DNA of 64,000 nt from Actinotignum urinale DSM 15805 (GTDB lineage: Bacteria > Actinomycetota > Actinomycetes > Actinomycetales > Actinomycetaceae), in the NCBI RefSeq assembly GCF_000420445.1, contig NZ_ATUY01000007.1, forward strand, positions 62,001 to 126,000, given 5' to 3'. Below the pieces are notes generated by a model. The model worked only from the letters and a program-made list of their open reading frames with translations. It was not told the DNA's origin and searched no databases. The position numbers and the translations under genes were made by a program. Of the stretch, positions 57,129 to 64,000 are shown one piece after another (the first letter of the stretch is position 1; each line of letters starts with the position of its first letter).

Positions 57129-57335
57129 ATTTCCATTATGCCGATTCAACAATTTTTGTGGAGAATCTGTGCGAACAGCTGAATATTTGACTCGACGTAA
57201 CGTATCCCCTACCTCTCAGTGCGCCCCATCACACACGCTTGCCCCATTTCCCCAAACCGCGCCCCATCACACGCCTTTCTCCTTCACCACATCCCCGCAT
57301 TATTCCCACAACTCTCTGTGCGATAAACTACTTGC

Positions 57336-58808
57336 GTGGTTGATGAAGAGATGGCTCGGTGGCTGGCGAGCGCGGAAGGTTGCGCGACGCTCGCGTCTTT
57401 GCCGCCCTACCGTTCCTCAGATGTTTTTACGACGACGACATCGCTGCGCGCCCTAGGCTACACCCCCCACCAATGCGCCGCGCTTCTCACACAGTCCCGG
57501 CTCCGCGCCCAGGCAGGCGCGAAATTCGGGGAAGATCTCGCCTCCTCGTGGCTATTCACGGATGCCGGTTATCAGCAGGCTACACGTCGCGTTGTTGCGG
57601 ATTATCACGCTAGGCGCTTCCTTGAAGCGGGTGCGAAAAGCGTTATTGACGCGGGGTGTGCATTGGGTGCAGACACAGCAGCATTTGCACGCGCAGGCCT
57701 TCGCGCCCTAGGCGTAGACATCGATGAAGCAACAGCAATTCTTGCGGATCATAATATGCGCTACGCAAACAATTCGCACACTACCGTCGAACATTATATT
57801 GAACCACGTATTGTGTGTGGCAACCTCACCGCGCTTCTCCCCACCTTGCGGGAAAACGGCGAATACGATGCCGTCTGGCTTGATCCGGCGCGCCGCGATA
57901 ATCACGGAAAACGCATATACGACCCCGAAAAATGGCAGCCCGCGCTCTCCACAGCCGTGGATCTCGCACGCAGTTTTCGCTATGCGGGGATTAAGCTCGG
58001 CCCCGGAATCGCGCTGGAGAATCTTCCCGAGGACGCGCACGTCGAATGGATGAGTTGTGATGGCGAGGTCGTCGAAGCAGTTGCGTGGTTTGGCGTGGAC
58101 AAACCGGGGCGCAGCGCACTTCTTGTCCGTGGCGACGCACCCACAATACACGACGGCGACGTACCCGTATCACAACCGAGCGGTACCGATATCAATACAA
58201 ACGAACCTCGTCAATTGCCATGCCACACCGGTTCACAAACAACCACTCACACCGGTTCGTGGGCATCCTCTCACACGGATTCACGGATAATCGCGAGTCA
58301 ACCTACGGCTGACAATACGGATTCATCAATGCTCCACAACCCAATTTTGCGGATGATTTGCCACGCGGGCGTGCCGAATGTTCCTGTTCAACCCACGCTT
58401 GAGGCGGAATGCGTGGCACCGGGAATGTTTCTCTACGAGCCCGACGGCGCGGCAATTCGCGCGGGTGGCATCCCGGTGTTGTGCGAAGAATACGGCCTTT
58501 CGCCGGTTTCCGAGGGGATTGCCTATCTGTGCGGAACGCGCAAAGTCACCTCACCGTGGTTGCGAGGTTTCGTTATTGAGGACATTCTGCCCTTGAAAGC
58601 CAAACCGGTTGGTGCGTATATGAAGGAGCGCGGAATCACTCGGGTCGAGGTGAAAAAACGCGGAACCGACGTAGATCCTGCCACTTTTAGGAAAAAGCTG
58701 TCCTTACGCCCTTCTTCCTCAGGGACGACGATAACGGAAACAACACTTATCCTTACGCGAATTGCCGGCAAGCACGTGTGTATAGTTACTCAACCTGCCG
58801 ACGCTTAA
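57336..58808 (+). CDS. SAM-dependent methyltransferase with THUMP-like C-terminal domain
   Basis: A 490-residue protein. SAM-binding motif I is VIDAGCALGADTAAFARAG, with LGVDID ending strand 2 and DAVWLDPARRDNHGKRIYDP as motif IV. The C-terminal domain ends with the THUMP-like stretch AYMKERGITRVEVKKRGTDV, DPATFRKKL. It probably acts on RNA or an RNA-like substrate; the target is unknown. Between the domains (roughly residues 270-335) is a low-complexity His/Thr/Ser insert from a 24-bp tandem array. Start is GTG. Confidence 0.88.
   Translation: MVDEEMARWLASAEGCATLASLPPYRSSDVFTTTTSLRALGYTPHQCAALLTQSRLRAQAGAKFGEDLASSWLFTDAGYQQATRRVVADYHARRFLEAGAKSVIDAGCALGADTAAFARAGLRALGVDIDEATAILADHNMRYANNSHTTVEHYIEPRIVCGNLTALLPTLRENGEYDAVWLDPARRDNHGKRIYDPEKWQPALSTAVDLARSFRYAGIKLGPGIALENLPEDAHVEWMSCDGEVVEAVAWFGVDKPGRSALLVRGDAPTIHDGDVPVSQPSGTDINTNEPRQLPCHTGSQTTTHTGSWASSHTDSRIIASQPTADNTDSSMLHNPILRMICHAGVPNVPVQPTLEAECVAPGMFLYEPDGAAIRAGGIPVLCEEYGLSPVSEGIAYLCGTRKVTSPWLRGFVIEDILPLKAKPVGAYMKERGITRVEVKKRGTDVDPATFRKKLSLRPSSSGTTITETTLILTRIAGKHVCIVTQPADA
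58221..58292. repeat. 24-bp tandem array in the THUMP-like methyltransferase gene
   Basis: Three in-frame units (58221-58244, 58245-58268, 58269-58292) sharing CACACCGGTTC, coding for CHTGSQTT/THTGSWAS/SHTDSRII. Confidence 0.85.
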
Positions 58809-58855
58809 CTACAGCCACACAACACGCCCATCACAACAAACCCGCCACACTAGCC

Positions 58856-58982
58856 CTACCACGCCTACCCCTCCACGCCAAGCACATCACGCCTACTTCA
58901 TCACGCCAAGCACATCACGCCAGCCCCACCTACCTCATCACGCCTACCCCACCACGCCTACCCCACCACGCCAACCCCGCCA
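58856..58982. repeat. C-rich 14-bp tandem array behind the THUMP-like gene
   Basis: Eight or nine units built on CACCACGCCTACCC (two exact in a row near 58940-58967) fill most of the 282-base convergent gap before the tsaD terminator. Almost no G-run or T-run is present on the plus strand. Confidence 0.8.
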
Positions 58983-59032
58983 CATCCCCCACATTCCCTC
59001 TTAAATGCGAAGATCCGGTTTTCGTCGTCGAT

Positions 59033-59068
59033 ATAAAAATCCCTGGTATGCGTTAAGCACACCAGGGA
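59033..59068 (-). terminator. Terminator of tsaD
   Basis: Stem TCCCTGGT/ACCAGGGA with partial inner pairing, followed on the minus strand by TTTTTATAT, 23 bases behind the tsaD stop. Confidence 0.9.
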
Positions 59069-59090
59069 CCTGCACAGTTGCGCAACATCT

Positions 59091-60131
59091 TTACATATGT
59101 GTTCGGTCGAGAGGCATATTGGGATCCACCGTAATATCGAGCGCGGAGGGCGACACACCATTCTCAATAAGGTTATAGCCAAGCATCGCAACCATCGCCC
59201 CATTATCCGTGCAGTACCGTAAGGGCGGGATGCGCACGTCGATACCGGCAGCCTCACAGCGTTCTTTCGCAAGAGCTCGAAGCCGAGAATTCGCGGAAAA
59301 ACCGCCACCGACCACGAGAGTATCGCACCCGTGAATCGCGCACGCATTCAGGGCTTTCTTCGTGAGCGTATCGACGATAGCCTCCGTGAAACCAGCCGCA
59401 ACATCTGGAACATTCACTTCTTCCCCGCGACTTTCCACGCCCTCAATATAGCGCGCAACAGCGGTTTTCAAACCCGAGAAGGAAAAATCGTACTTGTGGC
59501 GTTCTTTATTCTTCCCGCCTTCAAGGCCACGCGGGAAACGAATCGCGTTTTTATCACCCTGCTGGGAAAGCCTGTCAATATGGGGGCCGCCGGGGTACGG
59601 CAAGCCGAGCAAACGCCCGACCTTATCAAAAGCTTCACCCGCAGCATCGTCCAAGGTGCCACCAAGTTCGGTAACATCCGTCGCGATATTGTTCACGAGC
59701 AAAATATTTGAATGCCCACCGGACACAATCAGCCCAATAAATTTGTCCGGGAACGCGCCGTCGTGAAGCTGGTCCACCGCAATATGCCCAATAATGTGGT
59801 TCACTGCGTAGAGCGGAACGTTTAAACCGTAGGCAAGCGCCTTCGCCGCGCTCACACCCACGGTGAGCGAGCCAATCAGCCCGGGCCCTGCCGTCACCGC
59901 AACAGCCGAAATGTCGCTGAGCGTAACCCCCGCCTTCGCCAGCGCCGCATTAATCGTTGGAACCATCTGTTCCAGGTGCGCGCGGGATGCGATTTCCGGG
60001 ATAATGCCGCCGTAACGTGCGTATTCGTCCATACTTGTTGCCGTCACGTCCGCCAAAAGTTCGCCGTCGCGCACAATTGCGACGCCCGTTTCATCACAGG
60101 ATGTTTCAATTCCCAAAACTGTTGTACTCAC
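59091..60131 (-). CDS. tsaD: tRNA N6-threonylcarbamoyladenosine transferase TsaD
   Basis: Transfers the threonylcarbamoyl group onto A37 of ANN-decoding tRNAs, with TsaB and TsaE. 346 residues; [13 protein letters not shown] at the start, metal-binding VNHIIGHIA (HxxxH), [38 protein letters not shown] and [13 protein letters not shown]. Confidence 0.97.
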   Translation of the reverse strand: MSTTVLGIETSCDETGVAIVRDGELLADVTATSMDEYARYGGIIPEIASRAHLEQMVPTINAALAKAGVTLSDISAVAVTAGPGLIGSLTVGVSAAKALAYGLNVPLYAVNHIIGHIAVDQLHDGAFPDKFIGLIVSGGHSNILLVNNIATDVTELGGTLDDAAGEAFDKVGRLLGLPYPGGPHIDRLSQQGDKNAIRFPRGLEGGKNKERHKYDFSFSGLKTAVARYIEGVESRGEEVNVPDVAAGFTEAIVDTLTKKALNACAIHGCDTLVVGGGFSANSRLRALAKERCEAAGIDVRIPPLRYCTDNGAMVAMLGYNLIENGVSPSALDITVDPNMPLDRTHM

Positions 60132-60218
60132 GTTCCCCTACTTTACTCGCTTATTGTTGTTGATTGCGCGGTTTTCCTCACGTTTTCCCCGCTGTTGCGC
60201 ACATTTCTACGCTTTTGC

Positions 60219-61031
60219 CTACGTTGAGGCATCAAACTCCCCTGACGGCCGCGCCTGCATAATGAGCGCGTCATCGTCGTGATAATACTTTTTCCTTAAA
60301 CCCACACGCACAAATCCTCGCGACTCATACATACGAATCGCGCCCTCACTGTGGCTTCGCACCTCTAAGAAAATATTTTCCGCGCCACATTTTTCCGCCT
60401 CGCGCATGAGGGTATCGAGCAACCATCCTCCTGCGCCGCGCCCGCGTGCCTCGCGCGACACCGCAATCGTTAATATTTCCGCATCCGGCCCTAACCCCAC
60501 GGCACCCACACCAACAATGTCCGCATTGGCGTCATCGAGTGCGTTAATGGAAGGTTGCGCGGGTTGCGCGGGTTGCGCGGGTTGCGCGGGTTGTGCGGGT
60601 TGTGCGGGTTGCGCGGAACCCTCTCCGGTTTCTCCCCTTTTTACGACGACGAAAACTCGCGCATTTGGGCTAACAACGCAACTCCGCCATGCCGGCAGTG
60701 GCCAGGCATCAACGTCGAAAATCTGTCGATCAAAATCCGCGAGCGCACGCGCCCACCCGGCTCTTGCGCGCACAACGCAAAGGGACGGAAATGTTGCGTG
60801 AGATAGCGTATCTATATGTGAAAACTCCGACTTGCGCGCATTTTCTTGCCGGTTATGAGCATCTTCGCGGGGTCTATCAACATCCTGGCGCGAGTTGCAA
60901 GCATCTTCACCTGAGCTACGAACACCGCGAAGCGAACTGCAAACACCTTCGCGCGAGCTGTGAACATTTTGGGGTTCTTGAGCTCCTGGGTCGTCGCCAT
61001 GTTTTAGCGAAGAGATATTATGATTATTCAT
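60219..61031 (-). CDS. rimI: Ribosomal-protein-alanine N-acetyltransferase RimI-like, with repeat-made N-terminal extension
   Basis: A GNAT enzyme; RimI acetylates ribosomal protein S18, and in actinobacteria is set beside tsaB/tsaD. The core (from about residue 90) has AVSREARGRGAGGWLLDTLM and FLEVRSHSEGAIRMYESRGF. At 270 residues it is far longer than RimI (~150). The extra N-terminal 65 residues are seven-residue repeats from a 21-bp array, and (PAQ)n inside the domain comes from a 9-bp array. The start at 61031 overlaps the tsaB stop (TAATG), so the extension is probably translated. Confidence 0.85.
   Translation of the reverse strand: MNNHNISSLKHGDDPGAQEPQNVHSSREGVCSSLRGVRSSGEDACNSRQDVDRPREDAHNRQENARKSEFSHIDTLSHATFPSLCVVRARAGWARALADFDRQIFDVDAWPLPAWRSCVVSPNARVFVVVKRGETGEGSAQPAQPAQPAQPAQPAQPAQPSINALDDANADIVGVGAVGLGPDAEILTIAVSREARGRGAGGWLLDTLMREAEKCGAENIFLEVRSHSEGAIRMYESRGFVRVGLRKKYYHDDDALIMQARPSGEFDAST
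60553..60615. repeat. 9-bp tandem array coding (PAQ)n in RimI
   Basis: Seven units GGTTGCGCG/GGTTGTGCG, nearly identical, in frame on the minus strand. Homogeneity suggests recent slippage expansion. Confidence 0.95.
60836..60982. repeat. 21-bp tandem array forming the RimI N-terminus
   Basis: Seven 21-base units (60836-60856 to 60962-60982) of type GAACACCTTCGCGCGAGCTGC, starting about 50 bases behind the tsaB stop. They are in frame with rimI and give HSSREGV/CSSLRGV/RSSGEDA-like heptads. Confidence 0.85.
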
Positions 61032-61723
61032 TAATCTTTGAGGTAGCCATCTCCGGAGGGCTGTGCAACGCCCTGGGCAATATCCGGGCGACGCAGATAC
61101 AACGGTTCCGTCGTACCAATAATTTCGCGCCCCTCTTCGCTACACATATACGTCAGGGCAAGGTGAGCCAACGCCTCCGGTTCACATAGTTGAACGCGAG
61201 CGCCGTCGAGTTCGGGATACATCCCCGGTTTTGAGACAACTACCGCCTCCATGTCCTTATCTTTCCACAGGTGCGGGATGTCCGCGGGGCGAATCGTATC
61301 CGGGCCACTGCACACAATGAACGGGGCGCCGTCCTCGCGACGAGCATGCAGAGTGAATAATTCTTTGCGTCGAGCATCAATCACGGCAAGCGTTTCCTCG
61401 TACTGATCGAGGGCCTCGAAGGCCATGGCTTCCAGGCTAGACACCCCGTAGAGTGGAATATCCCAGGCAAAGGCCAGGGTTCGTGCCGTCACAAGCCCCG
61501 CGCGCAACCCGGTGAAGGCGCCCGGCCCGCGCCCAACAATAATCGCGTCAGGTTTCGTAATGCGCGCCTTTTCGAGCGCCGAATTCACCATCGGGGTGAT
61601 GGTTTCAGCGTGGTGACGAGAATCTTTGGAAACTTCGCGCGAAAGGAGCGCGATGCCACCGTCCTCATGCCGCACAACACCAACAACGCTTAAATCACAG
61701 GTGTCTATCGTCAAAATATTCAT
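61031..61723 (-). CDS. tsaB: tRNA threonylcarbamoyladenosine biosynthesis protein TsaB
   Basis: Non-catalytic ASKHA-fold partner of TsaD, 230 residues. NILTIDTCDLSVVGVV at the start, HHAETITPMVNSAL, and VGRGPGAFTGLRAGLVTARTLA are diagnostic. It lies 212 bases behind tsaE and overlaps rimI by one base. Confidence 0.95.
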   Translation of the reverse strand: MNILTIDTCDLSVVGVVRHEDGGIALLSREVSKDSRHHAETITPMVNSALEKARITKPDAIIVGRGPGAFTGLRAGLVTARTLAFAWDIPLYGVSSLEAMAFEALDQYEETLAVIDARRKELFTLHARREDGAPFIVCSGPDTIRPADIPHLWKDKDMEAVVVSKPGMYPELDGARVQLCEPEALAHLALTYMCSEEGREIIGTTEPLYLRRPDIAQGVAQPSGDGYLKD

Positions 61724-61891
61724 GATGTCCTACTGTCCCGTATAACGACTGTTCTTTTCCCTATTTTCCCTGAATTTTTATGCCCGACGGCGGTGAGGCA
61801 AAGGCGAATAGCTTTCCCCAACGTTTGGGTGCCCGATGCTTCTCTATGCCAATAGCCGACAACTCGTGTTCCCAATATTTGCCGGGCTCTG

Positions 61892-61957
61892 CTTATGAAT
61901 CTTCATAGCCATTCTTAAGAATCTTCGTAGCGGTTCTATGAATTTTCACGGCCGTCT
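61892..61957. repeat. 22-bp tandem array spanning the tsaE stop
   Basis: Three 22-base units (61892-61913, 61914-61935, 61936-61957) of type CTTATGAATCTTCATAGCCATT. The third begins exactly at the tsaE stop codon (61936-61938), so the gene's last seven codons plus stop match two non-coding copies behind it, each again carrying a stop. Confidence 0.85.
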
Positions 61958-62475
61958 TGAGTTTTGTCCCAGATGGCCTCCACATCGGCAAGAAGTTGCT
62001 CGGCACGCACCCCGTGCGCAACCGCCTCGATTGTGCGCGGAGAATCGACGAAAAGTTCCTCCACTTCTTCGCCTTCATTGGAACCGACGGGGCGGTGGAT
62101 GGCGAGCAGGAGGCGATCCTCGCTCAACATCTCAACTTTTCCTTCACCCCACTCCACCACGGTTGCGCTATCTTCCAACGAAGAATCTAAATCGAGGGCA
62201 TCAATTTCTTCCAACGAATCCAGTCGGTATGCGTCCACGTGAACAAGATCCGGACCGCCAGAAACGTTCCTATGGGCATTCGCAATCACAAAAGTGGGCG
62301 ACGTAACACGCCCTTTCACGCCCATGCCTTCCGCAATCCCGCGGGTCAGCGTGGTTTTCCCGGCACCGAGTGGTCCGTTGAGCATCACCAAATCGCCAGC
62401 GCGAAGATTTTTCCCCAGAATAATCCCGAAATCATGCATTGTATCGGCATCGGGAATAGAAAATGTTTGAGTCAC
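61936..62475 (-). CDS. tsaE: tRNA threonylcarbamoyladenosine biosynthesis ATPase TsaE
   Basis: P-loop ATPase of the t6A complex, 179 residues. Walker A is LNGPLGAGKTTLTRGIAEGM, and VTSPTFVIANAH plus VHVDAYRLDSLEE match the family; the Asp in HVDAYRL is a Walker B-like residue. About 20 C-terminal residues (WDKTQDGRENS end) extend past the usual fold into the repeat array. Confidence 0.95.
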   Translation of the reverse strand: MTQTFSIPDADTMHDFGIILGKNLRAGDLVMLNGPLGAGKTTLTRGIAEGMGVKGRVTSPTFVIANAHRNVSGGPDLVHVDAYRLDSLEEIDALDLDSSLEDSATVVEWGEGKVEMLSEDRLLLAIHRPVGSNEGEEVEELFVDSPRTIEAVAHGVRAEQLLADVEAIWDKTQDGRENS

Positions 62476-62533
62476 GTGCCTAGTTTACTCTTAACTACTG
62501 AACGTATCTATTAACAGTAAAAGCAACTATCAC

Positions 62534-62664
62534 CGCGGTTCGCACCAGCATTACTCATCAACGCGAGGCACGCGCACACGCTAAAGGCTCATGAGGTCAC
62601 GTTGAAAAGCATTACTCCTCTACGCGGTTCAAACCCGCATTACTCATCAACGCGAGGCACGCGC
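62534..62664. repeat. Duplicated alr 3' end
   Basis: A 42-base segment, 62534-62575, repeats 62623-62664 with only the middle six bases different; 28 bases (62548-62575 and 62637-62664) are identical. The second copy holds the final alr codons and stop. A further partial copy of GCATTACTC-N-CTACGCG lies at 62609. Confidence 0.9.
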
Positions 62665-63788
62665 GAGGCAAGGCGCGTGGTTATTTCGTAGCCAATCGTG
62701 CCCATTTTTTCTGCCCATTCCCACACTCCAGGTTCGCCACGCCCAGGGTCTCCCCACATGACGACGCGACTTTCCACACCCGCGCCCTCCGGCAACTCCA
62801 CAACACACTGATCCATGCACACACGCCCGCGAATCCGCGCACGTCTGCCGTCGACAAGCACCTCGCACACATTCGACGCATGCCTCGGAATCCCGTCTGC
62901 ATACCCGAGAGGCACAATCCCGACCTTCATTTCACTATCGCTCACAAACGTGTGCCCGTACGAAACGCCCTGCCCCGCCGGTATTGTGCGCTCCGCAATA
63001 ACCGAAGATTCCAAACGCATGGCCGGAATCAACCCAATCTGCTCTGCCGTTTCCTTCGCCGGCTCCGGGGACAAGCCATACAATAAAATCCCCGGGCGGA
63101 CCATCGCGAAACGCGCTTCGGGATACCACAGCGCCCCGCCGGATGCGGCAAGATGCTCAAGCGGCGCCTCCACACCCCCAGCGTGAACAACATCGATTGC
63201 TGAACGAAAACGCTTGATTTGTTCGTGTGTCGTCGTCGTATCGGAAGTGTCCGCGCACGCAAGGTGGCTCCACACTCCGACGACGGTTACACGCCCGGTC
63301 TGTTCGAGGCGGGCTAATGTGCGGGTAGCGTTCGGTAATTCGGCTGGCGCAAAGCCTTCACGAGACATTCCTGTGTCGACGGCAATGTGGATCCGTGCGG
63401 GGCGTGTCGAGTATTCAAGCGTTTCTTCGAGTTTTCGTAACGCCCACGGGGTTCCGACGGACAGTTCTATTCCCAGCTCAAGGGCTTCGCAAAGACCCGC
63501 GGAATCGTCGAAAATCCATGAAAAAATCGGAGGAAGCTGCACGGACTCTTGGCGAGCTCGTCGTGCCAAAACCACGGCCTCCGCTAATTGAGCAACCCCG
63601 AGGTAATCCGCACCTGCGCGCGAAAATGCTTGTGCACACCTCCACATTCCGTGCCCGTAGGCGTCCGCCTTAATAATCGCCATGATTTTTTCTCCGGTGA
63701 TTCGCTGGCGGACGCGGTTGAGATTATGCTCAAGCGCTTCGGTTGAAATAACTGCGCGAGCAGGAAACATCTGTGCGTCAACAGGCAT
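62640..63788 (-). CDS. alr: Alanine racemase
   Basis: PLP enzyme making D-alanine for peptidoglycan. AIIKADAYGHGMW carries the PLP lysine and GVSYGHTFVSD the catalytic tyrosine; RGRVCMDQCVVELP is the family C-terminal stretch. About 382 residues. Three ATGs are possible (63797, 63788, 63770); 63788 has AGGGA at good spacing and overlaps the upstream gene's stop. Stop region duplicated downstream. Confidence 0.95.
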   Translation of the reverse strand: MPVDAQMFPARAVISTEALEHNLNRVRQRITGEKIMAIIKADAYGHGMWRCAQAFSRAGADYLGVAQLAEAVVLARRARQESVQLPPIFSWIFDDSAGLCEALELGIELSVGTPWALRKLEETLEYSTRPARIHIAVDTGMSREGFAPAELPNATRTLARLEQTGRVTVVGVWSHLACADTSDTTTTHEQIKRFRSAIDVVHAGGVEAPLEHLAASGGALWYPEARFAMVRPGILLYGLSPEPAKETAEQIGLIPAMRLESSVIAERTIPAGQGVSYGHTFVSDSEMKVGIVPLGYADGIPRHASNVCEVLVDGRRARIRGRVCMDQCVVELPEGAGVESRVVMWGDPGRGEPGVWEWAEKMGTIGYEITTRLASRVPRVDE

Positions 63789-64000
63789 CTTTCGCATTCC
63801 CTATTTCGCAATGAGCTTCAAAAGCCATTCTCACAGCGCGCGTTATATGCTCCGCAATATTTGATGCAACAATGGGACCACCTTTATTCTCTTCCATAAG
63901 AGTAGGTAGCGGTATCTGAGCATTGGGATAATCGAGAACCTCCGGCCCCAACACATCCATAATCGCAAGGCTCTTTTCCCAGGGAAGAATTGTGCCACTG
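63778..64000 (-). CDS. C-terminal part of an unrecognised protein (cut by window edge)
   Basis: Open from the window edge to a TGA at 63778, giving about 73 residues: LPWEKSLAIMDVLGPEVLDY, then PNAQIPLPTLMEENKGGPIV, then a helical end. It reads as a genuine coding frame (overlap with alr, no rare-codon clusters), but I do not recognise the family. The NAD(P)H-hydrate enzyme often found ahead of alr does not end this way. Confidence 0.5.
   Translation of the reverse strand, partial: SGTILPWEKSLAIMDVLGPEVLDYPNAQIPLPTLMEENKGGPIVASNIAEHITRAVRMAFEAHCEIGNAKDAC

Noticed and set aside
58809-59032. Possible small RNA gene in the C-rich gap behind the THUMP-like gene
   Set aside because: The sequence is a simple 14-bp repeat with no fold or promoter evident.

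Overview
The window reads as a continuous stretch of core chromosome from a fermentative actinobacterium, most probably of the Actinomycetaceae (Arcanobacterium/Trueperella-like). This is inferred from the mid-range base composition (about half GC by eye), an acyl-CoA carboxylase of alpha (BC-BCCP) plus beta type, actinobacterial families DUF6350, DUF3017 and DUF4862, a trp operon without trpF, and mixed-acid fermentation genes (pyruvate formate-lyase, Pta, AckA). No rRNA, tRNA, insertion sequence, prophage or CRISPR array was seen.

Layout: 0.2-4.7 kb, birA and the two acyl-CoA carboxylase subunits. 4.9-8.5 kb, an iron/cobalamin-type ABC importer with a methyltransferase. 8.7-12.7 kb, divergent glycolysis genes pgi and a fused double-domain 6-phosphofructokinase. 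12.8-20.3 kb, a long leftward trpDCBA-DUF6350-esterase-DUF3017 operon behind an unexplained 585-base leader. 20.9-25.1 kb, an RluA-type pseudouridine synthase and a PcrA/UvrD helicase. 25.3-28.1 kb, leucyl aminopeptidase and a DUF4862 protein. 28.4-36.9 kb, pyruvate formate-lyase split into two genes plus its activase, guaA, and pta-ackA. 37.0-43.7 kb, a 5-oxoproline (PxpABC) cluster with its own biotin carboxylase, a DUF1445 protein and an NRAMP-like transporter. 44.0-49.0 kb, a fused electron transfer flavoprotein with a sodium/solute symporter and a dehydrogenase. 49.3-53.7 kb, nadE, a GNAT acetyltransferase, a polysaccharide deacetylase and an exonuclease. 53.9-58.8 kb, guaB, groES under a CIRCE operator, an aldo/keto reductase and a THUMP-like methyltransferase. 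59.1-64 kb, the tsaD-rimI-tsaB-tsaE-alr block for tRNA t6A formation and cell-wall D-alanine.

The most unusual feature is not a gene. About twenty short tandem arrays (units of 9-24 bases) recur across the window. Many sit on or directly behind stop codons (accD, birA, trpC, pepA, ackA, tsaE, alr and others). Others lie in frame inside enzymes and give low-complexity linkers (PcrA, PepA, PxpBC, RimI, DUF6350, THUMP methyltransferase). A separate dispersed element of about 80 bases follows the terminators of both pflA and groES. At protein level the strongest oddities are: a PFL whose glycyl-radical domain is a separate gene; an NAD synthetase whose amidase domain has lost its catalytic cysteine; an EtfB-EtfA fusion; and a biotin carboxylase beside a fused AHS1-AHS2 protein, which together resemble a split urea-carboxylase-like enzyme.
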